Notes: generated by a model not told the origin, from the letters alone. Counted from the stretch's first letter, positions 34,501 through 43,686 are shown. The stretch is 64,000 nt of DNA from Tepidibacter thalassicus DSM 15285 (GCF_900129915.1 NZ_FQXH01000005.1:186001-250000), one strand, 5' to 3'. Program-made: numbers and translations.

Positions 34501-35889
34501 CAATCGAATGCTCATAAGTATACAGAAGTTTTATTTGGGGAAGGATATGTTTATAGAGCGGGAACTATTGGTACTATAGCAGAAAAAACAGCTTATGGAT
34601 TTGTAAAAAAATATGTAGAAGAAAATGGGATTACTACGACATCAGCAGAAATTAATAGGTTGTCTAGTGGGTGTACAGGAGTAAAAAGAACATCAGGTCA
34701 GCATCCGGGAGGAGTTATGGTAGTTCCACATTATAAAGAAATATATGATTTTACGCCAATACAATATCCTGCTAATGATTCTTCATCTGGTGTTATTACG
34801 ACTCATTTTGATTATCATTCTATAAGTGGAAGAATACTTAAACTTGATATATTAGGACACGATGTACCTACTATAATAAGAATGCTTGAAGATATAACGG
34901 GAATTGATGCTACTAAAATACCTTTGGATGATAAAAAAACAATGTCTATATTTACATCTACTGAAGCTTTAGGAGTAACTCCTGAAGATATTAATTGTCC
35001 TATAGGAAGTCTTGGGATACCTGAGTTTGGAACAAAGTTTGTAAGGCAAATGCTTATAGATACAAAGCCCTCAACATTTGGAGAACTTGTTAGAATATCA
35101 GGACTTTCTCATGGTACAGATGTTTGGCTTAACAATGCTCAGGATTTAGTAAGAGATGGAGTAGTTACTCTTAAGGATGTTATATCTACAAGAGATGATA
35201 TTATGAATTACTTAATATTTAAAGGATTAAAACCAAAACTTTCATTTCAAATTATGGAAAGGGTTAGAAAAGGCAAGGGTTTAACTCCTGAAGATGAAGA
35301 AGAAATGAGAAAAAATAATGTACCTCAGTGGTATATAGATTCTTGTAATAAGATAAAATATATGTTTCCAAAAGCTCATGCTGTTGCATATGTTATGATG
35401 TCGTTTAGAATAGCTTATTGTAAAGTTTATTATCCTGCTGCGTTTTATGCAACGTATTTTACAACTAAAGCTGAAGATTTTGATGCTGAATTAGTTGTAA
35501 AAGGTAAAGATGCAGTAATTGATAAAATAAAAGAAATAGAGAAATTAGGTAATGGCGCTACTGCGAAAGAAAAAAATATGTTAACTGTGCTTGAAGTTGT
35601 TGTAGAAATGTTTGCGAGAAACATTGAAATTTTAAGAGTTGATTTGTATAAATCGGATACAAAAAAATTTAAAATAATAGATGGAAAGTTATTACCTCCT
35701 TTAATAGCGCTTCAAGGAGTAGGAGCTAATGCTGCAGTAAATATAGTAAATGAAAGGGATAAAGGTGAATTTTTATCTATAGAAGATTTAAGAATTAGAA
35801 CTAAAATTTCTAAAACTGTTATAGAGACTTTAAAAAAACATGGTTGTCTTAAAAATATGCCTGATACAAATCAATTATCATTATTGTGA
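31597..35889 (+). CDS. polC: DNA polymerase III alpha subunit, Gram-positive type PolC
   Basis: The replicative polymerase of Firmicutes. The 1430 residues include an N-terminal domain, an OB fold (about 235-330), a PHP domain split by a DEDDh proofreading exonuclease (first motif VFDIETTGF at about 425; later VAHNADFDMGF and HHRAVDDAEATAHI), the polymerase core (GSRGSVGSSFAATMSDITEV, DPDIDLNF-like EPDIDLNFAGEYQ, and HPGGVMVVP) and a C-terminal helix-hairpin-helix region. A zinc-binding CxxC pair appears in YRCEKCLYSEFF and CPNC. The length is normal. TGGGAGG lies before ATG 31597. Confidence 0.98.
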   Translation: MKNIKEYLVRVGLDNIKLDSTLKNVFIKKVLYFKEDKIVYMFLEAKKILKVNVLKKLESEIKSKLNYFNDIRIKVRYIDLDMNNINDVLCSYWNNIFFVIKSLVPSINCICDEIKWKYRDNLFEINISDEILYKRLLLKNASYSIKNIINEELGLDLNVNFILESKKTLNLKEYISKKEEETNEILNKKIISIKEAIEEKNEKEINNKIEKQETDLIYGKDNIDPVEMIKNVTPETGRVSVRGEVFDIETRELKGGRILLIISITDYTSSIKCKLFLRENNRDDVVNNIKKGSYLKIRGNALFDNYSQELIINISDIQRSKKKEKIDNSEEKRVELHLHTQMSAMDAVTSASKLIERAAKWGHKAIAITDHGVVQAFPEAMNAAKKYGIKVIYGVEGYLVNDTNPVIKNPNNLPLSQSFIVFDIETTGFSNKNDRITEIGAVKIKNFEIVDRFSVLVNPQREIPYKVQELTGITNDMVKNEPVIEEIMPKFLEFIGDSVLVAHNADFDMGFIKENCNRLSLEFNNRSIDTIALAKELLPSLKKYKLNIVAKELNIKLENHHRAVDDAEATAHIFIKFLNMLKERGVNNLNEVNELFTKLDYKKIRTNHITILVKNYIGLKNLYKIISESHINYFYKNPRIPKSILSKYREGLLIGSACENGEVYQCVLKNKSEDDIKTVISFYDYLEIMPLDNNKFMIEKGIVKDYEELKEINKKIVELGKKYNKIVVATGDVHFLDPHDEIFRKILKHSQGFDSANEEVPLYFRTTDEMLEEFSYLGDDLAKEVVITNTNKIADDVEVIKPIPDETCPPIIEGSEESLRKMCYEKAHRIYGDPLPDVVRDRLERELNSIINNGYAVMYIISQKLVTKSLADGYLVGSRGSVGSSFAATMSDITEVNPLPAHYRCEKCLYSEFFETGSYTSGADLPDKDCPNCNIPLIKDGHDIPFEVFLGFEGDKEPDIDLNFAGEYQSNAHKYTEVLFGEGYVYRAGTIGTIAEKTAYGFVKKYVEENGITTTSAEINRLSSGCTGVKRTSGQHPGGVMVVPHYKEIYDFTPIQYPANDSSSGVITTHFDYHSISGRILKLDILGHDVPTIIRMLEDITGIDATKIPLDDKKTMSIFTSTEALGVTPEDINCPIGSLGIPEFGTKFVRQMLIDTKPSTFGELVRISGLSHGTDVWLNNAQDLVRDGVVTLKDVISTRDDIMNYLIFKGLKPKLSFQIMERVRKGKGLTPEDEEEMRKNNVPQWYIDSCNKIKYMFPKAHAVAYVMMSFRIAYCKVYYPAAFYATYFTTKAEDFDAELVVKGKDAVIDKIKEIEKLGNGATAKEKNMLTVLEVVVEMFARNIEILRVDLYKSDTKKFKIIDGKLLPPLIALQGVGANAAVNIVNERDKGEFLSIEDLRIRTKISKTVIETLKKHGCLKNMPDTNQLSLL

Positions 35890-35893
35890 TAAG

Positions 35894-35922
35894 TTGCACA
35901 AAAAAACATTATATGGTATACT
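35894..35922 (+). promoter_or_regulatory. Sigma-A promoter for the rimP-nusA-infB operon
   Basis: TTGCAC (35894-35899) and TATACT (35917-35922) are 17 bases apart, with a TGG before the -10. It begins 5 bases after the polC stop. Initiation would fall near 35929, giving a leader of about 90 bases. Confidence 0.8.
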
Positions 35923-35954
35923 AGTATAGAAAAATATATGTTTTGTGAAAATAT

Positions 35955-35983
35955 AGAGTGGGTAGATTCCCACTCTTTCTTTT
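35955..35983 (+). terminator. Attenuator hairpin in the rimP leader
   Basis: AGAGTGGG (35955-35962) pairs with CCCACTCT (35969-35976) around TAGATT, followed by TTCTTTT. It sits between the promoter and rimP, so it can stop transcription early. NusA is known to autoregulate this operon in Bacillus subtilis by leader attenuation; the same logic here is inferred. Confidence 0.75.
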
Positions 35984-36020
35984 ATAAAAAACATTACAAT
36001 TGAATAAAGGAGGTTTGCAA

Positions 36021-36479
36021 ATGAGAAAAAATATAGAAAAATTAGTAGAAGATATAGTACTTCCAATACTTGACAGAGAAAATTTTGAATTAGTTGATAT
36101 AGAATATGTTCAAGAAGCAGGGCATAAATATCTAAGAGTATATATAGATAAAGAGGGAGGAATATCTTTAAAAGATTGTCAAATTGTAAGTGAAGAATTA
36201 AGTAAATTGTTGGATGAATTAGATCCAATAAAAGAAAATTATTTTTTAGAAGTATCATCACCTGGACTTGATAGACCATTAAAAAAAGATAAAGATTTTG
36301 AAAGATATAAAGGGAGAGATGTTGAACTTAAATTATACAAGTCTTTAGATGGTAAAAAACAATTTGAAGGAGAGCTTTTAGGATTATTTGATGGAGTAAT
36401 TAAAATAAAATTTGGTGAAAAAATACTTGAATTTAATAAAAAAGATGTATCTATAATTAGATTATCTATAAAGATTTAA
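36021..36479 (+). CDS. rimP: Ribosome maturation factor RimP
   Basis: RimP assists 30S subunit maturation. The 152 residues show LVEDIVLPILDRENFELVDI, LRVYIDKEGGISLKDCQIVS and EVSSPGLDRPLKKDKDFERY, all typical, then a C-terminal Sm-like domain. I chose ATG 36021 with AAAGGAGG upstream. It heads the rimP-nusA-rnpM-ylxQ-infB-rbfA operon. Confidence 0.97.
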   Translation: MRKNIEKLVEDIVLPILDRENFELVDIEYVQEAGHKYLRVYIDKEGGISLKDCQIVSEELSKLLDELDPIKENYFLEVSSPGLDRPLKKDKDFERYKGRDVELKLYKSLDGKKQFEGELLGLFDGVIKIKFGEKILEFNKKDVSIIRLSIKI

Positions 36480-36494
36480 TAAGGAGGAAAAGAA

Positions 36495-37535
36495 ATGAAT
36501 ATAGAATTTATAGAAGCTTTGGAGCAATTAGAAAAAGAAAAGGGAATTTCTAAGGACATATTAATAGACACAATTGAAGCGGCATTAGTTTCAGCATACA
36601 AAAGAAATTTTGGATCGTCTCAAAATGTCAGGATTGAGATTGATAGAGAAAATGGAGATGTAAAAGTATATTCTCAAAAAAAAGTAGTAGAAGAAGTTGA
36701 TAATGATTTTTTAGAAATATCATTAGAAGAGGCAAGAGAGTTTAATGTAAACTATGAAGTTGGAGATGTAGTAGAATTTGAAGTAACTCCTAAAAATTTT
36801 GGAAGAATAGCGGCTCAAACTGCTAAGCAAGTTGTAGTTCAAAGAATTAGAGAAGCAGAAAGAGAAGTGATATATGAAGAATTTGTAAATAGAGAAAGTG
36901 AAATAATAACAGGAATAGTAGCTAGAATAAGCAAAGGAATAGTTTATGTATCACTTGGAAGAATAGAAGGAGTGTTAAATCAGACTGAGCAGATTCCAGG
37001 TGAAACATATGAAATAGGACAAAGAATAAAATCATATATATTAGAAGTAAAAAAGACAACAAAAGGGCCACAAATACTTTTATCTAGAAGTCATCCAGGT
37101 TTAGTTAAGAGATTATTTGAGCTTGAAGTTCCTGAAATATATGATGGAGTTGTTCAAATAAAATCAATAGCTAGAGAAGCAGGTTCAAGAACTAAAATAG
37201 CAGTACATTCAGTTGATAGTAATGTAGATCCTATAGGTGCTTGTGTTGGACCTAAGGGAAGTAGAGTTAAAAATATAGTTGATGAACTTAAAGAAGAGAA
37301 AATAGATATAATTAAATACAGTCAAGATCCAGCTGAATTTATTTCGAGCTCATTAAGTCCATCTAAAGTAATATCTGTAGAAGTAAATGAAGATGAAAAA
37401 AGTGCAAAAGTTATAGTTCCAGACTATCAACTTTCTTTAGCTATAGGTAAAGAAGGACAAAATGCTAGATTAGCAGCAAAGCTTACAAATTGGAAGATTG
37501 ATATAAAAAGTGAAAGTCAAGCTAAACAAGATTAA
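36495..37535 (+). CDS. nusA: Transcription termination/antitermination factor NusA
   Basis: NusA binds RNA polymerase and nascent RNA to control pausing and termination. The 346 residues have the N-terminal polymerase-binding domain (1-125), an S1 domain (about 130-200, ITGIVARISKGIVYVSLGRI), and KH1 and KH2 (PIGACVGPKGSRVKNIVDEL and LAIGKEGQNARLAAKLTNW). It lacks the C-terminal acidic repeats of the Escherichia coli protein, as is normal for Firmicutes. AAGGAGG precedes the ATG. Confidence 0.98.
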   Translation: MNIEFIEALEQLEKEKGISKDILIDTIEAALVSAYKRNFGSSQNVRIEIDRENGDVKVYSQKKVVEEVDNDFLEISLEEAREFNVNYEVGDVVEFEVTPKNFGRIAAQTAKQVVVQRIREAEREVIYEEFVNRESEIITGIVARISKGIVYVSLGRIEGVLNQTEQIPGETYEIGQRIKSYILEVKKTTKGPQILLSRSHPGLVKRLFELEVPEIYDGVVQIKSIAREAGSRTKIAVHSVDSNVDPIGACVGPKGSRVKNIVDELKEEKIDIIKYSQDPAEFISSSLSPSKVISVEVNEDEKSAKVIVPDYQLSLAIGKEGQNARLAAKLTNWKIDIKSESQAKQD

Positions 37536-37555
37536 TTATAAAGGAGGCGATATTC

Positions 37556-37828
37556 TTGAAACAAAAGAAAATACCTCAACGTAAATGTATAGCTTGTCAA
37601 AATAGAGATGCTAAAAGAGATTTAATAAGAATAGTTAAAAATAAAGAAGGAGAAATATTTGTAGATCCTACAGGGAAAGCTAATGGTAGAGGAGCTTATA
37701 TTTGCAATAGTGCAGAATGTTTAGAAAAGGCTATAAAAAGTAAAGCGTTAAATAGAGCTTTTAAATTGGAAATTCCACAACAAGTATATGAAAAACTAAC
37801 GGAGGAAATGAAAAAATATGAAAAATAA
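37556..37828 (+). CDS. rnpM: RNase P modulator RnpM (YlxR)
   Basis: A 90-residue YlxR-family protein with PQRKCIACQNRDAKRDLIRI, VDPTGKANGRGAYICNS and a basic end. In Bacillus subtilis RnpM binds RNase P RNA and modulates its activity. The start is TTG 37556 after AAAGGAGGCG. It overlaps the next gene by 11 bases. Confidence 0.93.
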   Translation: MKQKKIPQRKCIACQNRDAKRDLIRIVKNKEGEIFVDPTGKANGRGAYICNSAECLEKAIKSKALNRAFKLEIPQQVYEKLTEEMKKYEK

Positions 37829-38147
37829 AATACTTTCCTTGTTAGGACTTGCTTTAAAGAGTAAAAATTTAGTATCAGGAGATGATACAACTTTAAGAGA
37901 ATTAAAAAAAAATAAAATTGAATTGATAATTATTGCTCAAGATGCATCTGATAATACGAAAAAGCTTTTTGTAGATAAATCTAAGTTTAGAAATATAGAT
38001 TATGTTGTATTTTCGACTAAGGAAGAATTAGGAAAAAGTATAGGAAAAAATAGCAGAGCTATTATAGGAATAAAAGATAAAAACTTTGCAAATAAAATAA
38101 AAGAATTAATAGGGGGTGAAGCTTTTGTCAAAGACAAGAGTTTATAA
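37818..38147 (+). CDS. rplGA: L7Ae-family ribosomal protein YlxQ (RplGA-like)
   Basis: A 109-residue L7Ae/L30e/S12e/Gadd45 fold protein, with [38 protein letters not shown] and a C-terminal [17 protein letters not shown]. Such proteins bind kink-turn RNA. It sits between rnpM and infB, and its end overlaps the start of infB, the standard Firmicutes layout. Confidence 0.9.
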   Translation: MKNKILSLLGLALKSKNLVSGDDTTLRELKKNKIELIIIAQDASDNTKKLFVDKSKFRNIDYVVFSTKEELGKSIGKNSRAIIGIKDKNFANKIKELIGGEAFVKDKSL

Positions 38148-40092
38148 ATTAGCACAAGAAATTGGAATTTCAAGTAAAGAACTTATGGAAAAGTTAGAAG
38201 AATTAGATATTCATGTAGCAAATCATATGAGTACATTAGATGAAGAAGAAGCAGAACTTATAATAGAGCTTTTAAAAGATGAAAAAGTTGATGATTTAAA
38301 TGATAAAAAAGGTGAATTAGCAGTTGAAGAAGATGATGATAATATTCCTAAAATTGAAATAGGAAGTAAAATATCAGTTCAAAATTTAGCTCAATTAATG
38401 GATAAAACCCCTTCTGAAGTTATCACTAAACTTATAAAATTAGGTATAATGGCGACGATAAATCAAGAAATAGATTACGATGTTGCAGAACTTGTAGCTT
38501 TAGATTTTGGATTTAAGACTATAAAAGAAGAGGTAAAGGATGAAACTGAAGAACTTATAAAAATAGAAGAGGATAAACCTGAAGATTTAAAACCAAGACC
38601 ACCAATAGTAACTGTTATGGGACACGTTGATCATGGTAAAACATCTTTACTTGATGCTATAAGACATAGTAATGTTACGGCTAAAGAAGCAGGAGGAATA
38701 ACTCAACATATAGGAGCTTCAGAAGTTGATGTAGATGGTAAAAAAATAGTATTTTTAGATACACCGGGTCATGAAGCTTTTACTGCAATGAGAGCAAGAG
38801 GTGCTCAAGTAACAGATATTGCTATACTTGTAGTAGCAGCTGATGATGGAATAATGCCTCAAACGATAGAAGCAATTAATCACTCAAAAGCAGCAGGTGT
38901 TCCAATAATAGTAGCTATAAATAAAATAGATAAGCCAGATGCAAATCCAGATAGAGTAAAGCAAGAATTAGCAGAACAAGGACTTTTAGTAGAAGATTGG
39001 GGTGGAGATGTAATATCTGTTCCTGTTTCAGCTCTTAAAAAACAAAATATAGATACTTTACTTGAGATGATATTACTTGTAGCGGAAATGGAAGAACTTA
39101 AAGCAAATCCTGATAAAAAAGCAGTAGGAACAGTTATAGAAGCTCAATTAGATAAAGGAAGAGGTCCGGTTGCTACTGTACTTGTTCAAAACGGGACATT
39201 AAGAGTAGGAGATGCTATTGTTGCTGGAAGTGTTTGTGGAAAAGTAAGAGCTATGATAAATGATAAAGGGAAGAGAATAAAAGAAGCAGGACCTTCTATT
39301 CCAGTTGAAATTTTAGGTCTTTCTGAAGTTCCTCAACCAGGAGATCAATTTGTAGTAGTTGGAAGTGATAAAATAGCTAGAAGTATTTCAGAGAAAAGAA
39401 AGGAAAAATTAAGAGAAGAACAATTAAAAGCTACTCAAAAGGTTTCTCTTGACGATTTGTTTAAACAGATGGAACAAGGTGAAATAAAAGAACTTAATAT
39501 AATAGTAAAGGCTGATGTTCAAGGTTCAGTTCAGGCCGTTAAACAATCTTTAGAAAAATTAAGTAATGAAGAAGTTTCTGTAAAAGTAATACATGGTGGA
39601 GTAGGAGCTATAACTGAATCTGATGTAATGCTTGCAAGTGCTTCTAATGCAATTATAATAGGGTTTAATGTAAGACCAGTTGCTGGAGCATCATCGCTTG
39701 CTGAAACTGAAAAAGTTGATATGAGAACGTATAGAATTATATATAATGCTATAGAAGATATACAAGCTGCTATGAAAGGTATGCTTGATCCAGAATTTGT
39801 TGAAGAAGAGTTAGGAAAAGCGGAAGTTAGAGCTACATTTAAAGTTTCTGGAGTTGGAACTATAGCAGGATGTTATGTAATTAATGGTAAAATAACTAGA
39901 AATGCAAAAATAAGATTAGTTAGAGATGGTATAGTGATACATGAAGGAGAACTTTCGTCATTGAAGAGATTTAAAGATGATGTAAGAGAAGTGGCTTCAG
40001 GTTATGAGTGTGGTATAGGAATTGAAAAATATAATGATGTTAAAGAAGGCGATATTATAGAAGCTTATATAGTTAAAGAAAAGGAAAGATAA
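38125..40092 (+). CDS. infB: Translation initiation factor IF-2
   Basis: IF-2 delivers initiator tRNA to the ribosome. The 655 residues carry two IF2 N-terminal helical modules (1-50 and about 80-130), the G domain with [16 protein letters not shown] (G1 near residue 166), [17 protein letters not shown] (G3) and AINKIDKPD (G4), then domains II to IV. The long low-complexity N-terminus of some IF-2 proteins is missing, so it is a short form. I chose TTG 38125 with AGGGGGTG 7 bases upstream; GTG 38116 lies within that site. Confidence 0.97.
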   Translation: MSKTRVYKLAQEIGISSKELMEKLEELDIHVANHMSTLDEEEAELIIELLKDEKVDDLNDKKGELAVEEDDDNIPKIEIGSKISVQNLAQLMDKTPSEVITKLIKLGIMATINQEIDYDVAELVALDFGFKTIKEEVKDETEELIKIEEDKPEDLKPRPPIVTVMGHVDHGKTSLLDAIRHSNVTAKEAGGITQHIGASEVDVDGKKIVFLDTPGHEAFTAMRARGAQVTDIAILVVAADDGIMPQTIEAINHSKAAGVPIIVAINKIDKPDANPDRVKQELAEQGLLVEDWGGDVISVPVSALKKQNIDTLLEMILLVAEMEELKANPDKKAVGTVIEAQLDKGRGPVATVLVQNGTLRVGDAIVAGSVCGKVRAMINDKGKRIKEAGPSIPVEILGLSEVPQPGDQFVVVGSDKIARSISEKRKEKLREEQLKATQKVSLDDLFKQMEQGEIKELNIIVKADVQGSVQAVKQSLEKLSNEEVSVKVIHGGVGAITESDVMLASASNAIIIGFNVRPVAGASSLAETEKVDMRTYRIIYNAIEDIQAAMKGMLDPEFVEEELGKAEVRATFKVSGVGTIAGCYVINGKITRNAKIRLVRDGIVIHEGELSSLKRFKDDVREVASGYECGIGIEKYNDVKEGDIIEAYIVKEKER

Positions 40093-40115
40093 TATATAGA
40101 AGGGTTGTAGATACT

Positions 40116-40481
40116 ATGTCATCATATCCTAGAACAAAGAGAATTGGTGAGGAAATAAAAAAAGTAATAAGTAGATTGTTGTTAGAAGGAATTAAAGACC
40201 CAAGGGTATCTTCTTTGGTTAGTGTGACGGATGTAGATGTTACTTCAGATTTAAAATATGCTTATGTATATGTAAGTGTACTTTCAGGTGATAAAGAAAG
40301 TACTTTAGAAGGGCTTAAAAGTGCTAGTGGGTTTATTAGAAGAGAAGTTGGGAAAAGTGTAAAATTAAGATATACTCCAGAAATTATATTTAAATTAGAT
40401 GAATCTATAGAAAAAGGGTTATATATGTCTAATTTAATAAAAAATTTAAACATTAAAAAAGAAGATGATGAAAATGAATAA
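40116..40481 (+). CDS. rbfA: Ribosome-binding factor A
   Basis: RbfA matures the 30S subunit 5' end of 16S rRNA. The 121 residues show [40 protein letters not shown] and [18 protein letters not shown], a single KH-like fold. The stop overlaps the probable start of nrnA. Confidence 0.96.
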   Translation: MSSYPRTKRIGEEIKKVISRLLLEGIKDPRVSSLVSVTDVDVTSDLKYAYVYVSVLSGDKESTLEGLKSASGFIRREVGKSVKLRYTPEIIFKLDESIEKGLYMSNLIKNLNIKKEDDENE

Positions 40482-41424
40482 TATAATTGAAGCTATAATG
40501 GGAAGTGATAATTTTATTATCACTTCCCATTATAGCCCAGATGGAGATAATTTGGGCTCGTCTATAGGGCTTTATTACGCACTTAAAAAGCTTAATAAAA
40601 ATGTGTTTTTTGTATTGGACGATGTATTGCCTATTAATTTAAAATTTTTGTATGAGGATATAAAAGTTTATAAATCAGAAGAGGTAAAAGTAAAAGATTA
40701 TAATTTAATATCTCTTGATTGTGGAGATAAAGATAGATTATGTTGTAGTGAGTATTTAAAAGAAAATTATAAAATGCTTATAAATATAGATCATCATAAA
40801 AGCAATGATAATTATGGAGATCTAAATTATGTCGACCCTACAGCTTCATCAACTTGTGAAATTATATATGATTTGTTAATGCGTATAGATAATAAAATAA
40901 TCGATAAAAAAATAGGCAATTGTCTTTATACAGGGCTTATAACAGATACAGGAAATTTTATGTATTCAAATACTAATCCAAGTAGTTTTATAATGGCTTC
41001 TAATTTATTAAAACTTGATATAGATAAACAGGGTATAATAAAAAATATATATCAAAATAATCCTTTAAATTATGTAAAAATACTTGGAGATGCATTAAAT
41101 ACATTAGAAGTTATAAATGGAAAAATTGCAACTATTGATTTAACTTATGAAATGTTTAAAAAGAACAACATAAGTTTTAATAATGTTGATGGAGTTGTAA
41201 ATTATGCAAGAGATATACAAGGTATTGAAGTTGGAATATTATTTAAACAAAAAGATTTAAATGTAGTGAAAGTAAGTTTTAGATCTAAGTCGTATGTAGA
41301 TGTAAATAAGATAGCTCAGAAATTTGGAGGAGGAGGCCATATGATGGCTTCTGGATGTACAATAGAAGATTCTTTAGAAAATGTAAAAAAAGCGATAATA
41401 AAAGAAGTATTAAATTATATTTAA
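40474..41424 (+). CDS. nrnA: Bifunctional oligoribonuclease/pAp phosphatase NrnA (DHH family)
   Basis: NrnA degrades short RNA oligonucleotides and dephosphorylates pAp. The DHH domain has [19 protein letters not shown] (motif I), LISLDCGD (motif II), [20 protein letters not shown] (motif III) and a fourth Asp in [10 protein letters not shown]. The DHHA1 domain ends with [11 protein letters not shown]. In-frame ATG codons lie at 40465, 40468 and 40474; I picked the last because an AAGAAG-like site is about 9 bases upstream. It follows rbfA, as in Bacillus subtilis. The DNA for motif I lies within a perfect inverted repeat, listed separately. Confidence 0.94.
   Translation: MNNIIEAIMGSDNFIITSHYSPDGDNLGSSIGLYYALKKLNKNVFFVLDDVLPINLKFLYEDIKVYKSEEVKVKDYNLISLDCGDKDRLCCSEYLKENYKMLINIDHHKSNDNYGDLNYVDPTASSTCEIIYDLLMRIDNKIIDKKIGNCLYTGLITDTGNFMYSNTNPSSFIMASNLLKLDIDKQGIIKNIYQNNPLNYVKILGDALNTLEVINGKIATIDLTYEMFKKNNISFNNVDGVVNYARDIQGIEVGILFKQKDLNVVKVSFRSKSYVDVNKIAQKFGGGGHMMASGCTIEDSLENVKKAIIKEVLNYI
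40492..40536. repeat. Perfect 21-bp inverted repeat within nrnA
   Basis: Bases 40492-40512 and 40516-40536 are exact reverse complements with a TTT between. The 45 bases encode [15 protein letters not shown], which includes the conserved start of DHH motif I. There is no T run after it and it is fully in frame. Confidence 0.97.
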
Positions 41425-41436
41425 GAGAGTGGTTAT

Positions 41437-42339
41437 ATGAATGGAATATTTAATATATTAAAGCCAACTGGAATGACATCGCATGATGTAGTTTCTAAAA
41501 TAAGAAAAATTACTAAAATAAAAAAAGTGGGACATACTGGCACTTTAGACCCTAATGCTGCAGGAGTACTTCCTGTATGTATAGGAAAGGCAACAAAAAT
41601 ATCAGATTTTATATTAAATAAAGAAAAAACTTATATAGCAGAATTGACTTTAGGAATTCAAACAGATACTTACGATTCTTTTGGTAATGTAATATGTAAA
41701 AAAGATGTAAAATGTATAAATGAAAAAGAATTATATGAAGTGTTTGAAATGTTTAAAGGAGAAATATCTCAAACTCCTCCTATTTATTCTGCTATAAAGG
41801 TAAATGGAAAAAAGCTTTATGAACTTGCTCGAGCTGGACAAACTGATGTAAATATAAAATCTAGAAATGTGTTTATTAGGGATATAAAAATAAAAAATAT
41901 AAGTGAGAATAAAGTATTGTTTGAGGTAACTTGTTCTAAGGGAACTTATATAAGAACTCTTTGTAAGGACATAGGCGATAAATTAGGTACTGGAGCGTAT
42001 ATGTCTTTTTTACTTAGAACTTTATCAGGAAATTTTGATATAAAAAATTCTGTTACATTAGAAGAAATTGAAGAAGCTTTAAAAAATAATGACCTGCAGA
42101 AATATTTATTTGATATAGATTATCCATTAGAAAATTATAAAAGTATAAAAATAAAGGAAAGTGCTTTTAAAGCTTTTTCTAATGGGAATATAGTATATGA
42201 AAAAGGATTAATATTGTCTAATAATTATAAAAATAAAGAATTAGTTAAAGTTTATTTAAATAATAAGTTTTGTGGTATTGGAAAAATAATAATTATAAAT
42301 GAAACTATATCTTTAAAAAGTTACAAATTGTTTTTATAA
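41437..42339 (+). CDS. truB: tRNA pseudouridine(55) synthase TruB
   Basis: TruB makes pseudouridine 55 in the T loop of tRNAs. The 300 residues include GIFNILKPTGMTSHDVVSKI, the catalytic aspartate motif GHTGTLDPNAAGVLPVCIG, and QTPPIYSAIKVNGKKLYELA, with a C-terminal RNA-binding part. It lies 12 bases after nrnA and 18 before the ribF start. Confidence 0.97.
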   Translation: MNGIFNILKPTGMTSHDVVSKIRKITKIKKVGHTGTLDPNAAGVLPVCIGKATKISDFILNKEKTYIAELTLGIQTDTYDSFGNVICKKDVKCINEKELYEVFEMFKGEISQTPPIYSAIKVNGKKLYELARAGQTDVNIKSRNVFIRDIKIKNISENKVLFEVTCSKGTYIRTLCKDIGDKLGTGAYMSFLLRTLSGNFDIKNSVTLEEIEEALKNNDLQKYLFDIDYPLENYKSIKIKESAFKAFSNGNIVYEKGLILSNNYKNKELVKVYLNNKFCGIGKIIIINETISLKSYKLFL

Positions 42340-42357
42340 ATATTGGAGATGTTTGGG

Positions 42358-43284
42358 ATGAAGATAGTCAATAATTTAAATGAAATAAATTTAAAAAATG
42401 ATACAGTTGTAACTATTGGGAATTTTGATGGAGTTCATATAGGACATCAAAATATAATAGATAAAACTAAGTTGATAGCTAAAGAAAAGAATTTGAAAAG
42501 TGTGCTTTTTACTTTTTCTAATCATCCTATAAACTTTTTTACTGATAATAGTTTGAAAAATTTAATGACAGTTGAAGATAAATATAATTTCATAAAGAAT
42601 ATGGGAATAGATATAGTTTTATTAATACCATTTAATGAATCTATTATAAAATTAACTCCTGATGAATATGTAAAGGAAATACTTATAAAAAGATTGAAAG
42701 CGAAAGAATTAGTTGTAGGTCATGATTTTAAATTTGGAAAAAATAGAGGTGGAGATATTAATTTTTTAAAAAAAATTGGACAAATATACAATTTCAATGT
42801 AAATGTTGTTCGCCCTGTAAAAATTGAAAATATTAGAGTGAGCAGTACTTTTATTAGAACATTATTAGAAAAAGGAAATGTGGGAAAAGTTAAAAAATTT
42901 TTAGGAAGATATTATAATATTAATGGAGTAGTTATACATGGGAAAAAGTTAGGAAGAAAATTGGGATTTCCTACTATTAATTTGAAATTAAATGAAAATA
43001 TTTTAATTCCTAAAACTGGTGTTTATTATACAAAAGTTAAAATAAAAGATAATTTTTATGATGGAGCAACCAATATAGGATATAGTCCTACAATAAAAAA
43101 TAAAAATTTTTCTATTGAAACTCATATTATAAATTATAATGGAGATTTATATAAAAAAAAAGTATCTGTTTATTTTATAGAGAGAATTAGAGATGAACAG
43201 AAATTTCTTTCTTTAGAAGAACTGAAAAATCAAATGAAAAATGACATAGAGTGGATAAAAAGAAAAAAATATATTTACTTATAG
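42358..43284 (+). CDS. ribF: Bifunctional riboflavin kinase/FAD synthetase
   Basis: RibF converts riboflavin to FMN and then FAD. The N-terminal nucleotidyltransferase domain has VVTIGNFDGVHIGHQNII and VGHDFKFGKNRGGDINFL; the C-terminal kinase domain has GRKLGFPTINLKLNENILIP and GVYYTKV. I chose ATG 42358 (308 residues) with TTGGAGATG upstream; TTG 42343 is in frame but falls on that site. Its 3' end overlaps the rpsO promoter. Confidence 0.96.
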   Translation: MKIVNNLNEINLKNDTVVTIGNFDGVHIGHQNIIDKTKLIAKEKNLKSVLFTFSNHPINFFTDNSLKNLMTVEDKYNFIKNMGIDIVLLIPFNESIIKLTPDEYVKEILIKRLKAKELVVGHDFKFGKNRGGDINFLKKIGQIYNFNVNVVRPVKIENIRVSSTFIRTLLEKGNVGKVKKFLGRYYNINGVVIHGKKLGRKLGFPTINLKLNENILIPKTGVYYTKVKIKDNFYDGATNIGYSPTIKNKNFSIETHIINYNGDLYKKKVSVYFIERIRDEQKFLSLEELKNQMKNDIEWIKRKKYIYL

Positions 43285-43302
43285 GGAAAATTATGCTACA
43301 AT
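43274..43302 (+). promoter_or_regulatory. Sigma-A promoter for rpsO
   Basis: TTTACT (43274-43279) and TACAAT (43297-43302) are 17 bases apart. The -35 lies within the last codons of ribF. Initiation near 43308 gives a leader of about 80 bases that holds the hairpin below. Confidence 0.7.
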
Positions 43303-43319
43303 AGATTTTGTTGTCAACC

Positions 43320-43358
43320 ATTGCTCAGCATTAGATTCACCGACTAATGCTTGGCAAT
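43320..43358 (+). ncRNA. rpsO leader hairpin (probable S15 autoregulatory element)
   Basis: ATTGCTCAGCATTAG (43320-43334) pairs with CTAATGCTTGGCAAT (43344-43358) apart from one internal mismatch and a G-U. The loop is ATTCACCGA. S15 is known to repress its own mRNA through leader structures in several bacterial groups; assignment to that class here rests on position and fold. Confidence 0.65.
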
Positions 43359-43388
43359 AGGAGATAAAAAAATGTGGAGGTGTTAAGC

Positions 43389-43655
43389 ATGTTAGATGCT
43401 AATAAAAAACAACAAATAATTGATACTTATAAAACTCATGAAGGAGATACTGGTTCTCCAGAGGTTCAAGTAGCTTTGCTTACTGCAAGAATAAATGAGT
43501 TAAATGAACACTTAAAGATTCATAAAAAAGATCATCATTCAAGAAGAGGTCTTTTAAAGATGGTTGGTAGAAGAAGAAGCCTACTTAATTACTTAAAAGA
43601 GAAAGATTTAGAAAGATATAAAACTTTAATTGAAAAATTAGGATTAAGAAAATAG
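43389..43655 (+). CDS. rpsO: Small ribosomal subunit protein uS15
   Basis: Ribosomal protein S15, 88 residues, with [40 protein letters not shown] and [13 protein letters not shown] chose ATG 43389 because GGAGGTG lies 7 bases upstream. It is closed by its own terminator and followed by pnp, the usual order. Confidence 0.98.
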   Translation: MLDANKKQQIIDTYKTHEGDTGSPEVQVALLTARINELNEHLKIHKKDHHSRRGLLKMVGRRRSLLNYLKEKDLERYKTLIEKLGLRK

Positions 43656-43656
43656 T

Positions 43657-43686
43657 AAAGGGCAGGATTTTACCTGCTCTTTTTTC
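43657..43686 (+). terminator. Factor-independent terminator after rpsO
   Basis: AAAGGGCAGG (43657-43666) pairs with CCTGCTCTTT (43673-43682) around ATTTTA, then a T run. A weaker inverted repeat follows at about 43687-43719 (CTAATACAA with TTGTATTAG), between this terminator and pnp; it may be the pnp 5' region. A possible but weak promoter (TTATTT, 17 bases, TAGTAT) ends at 43776. Confidence 0.85.
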
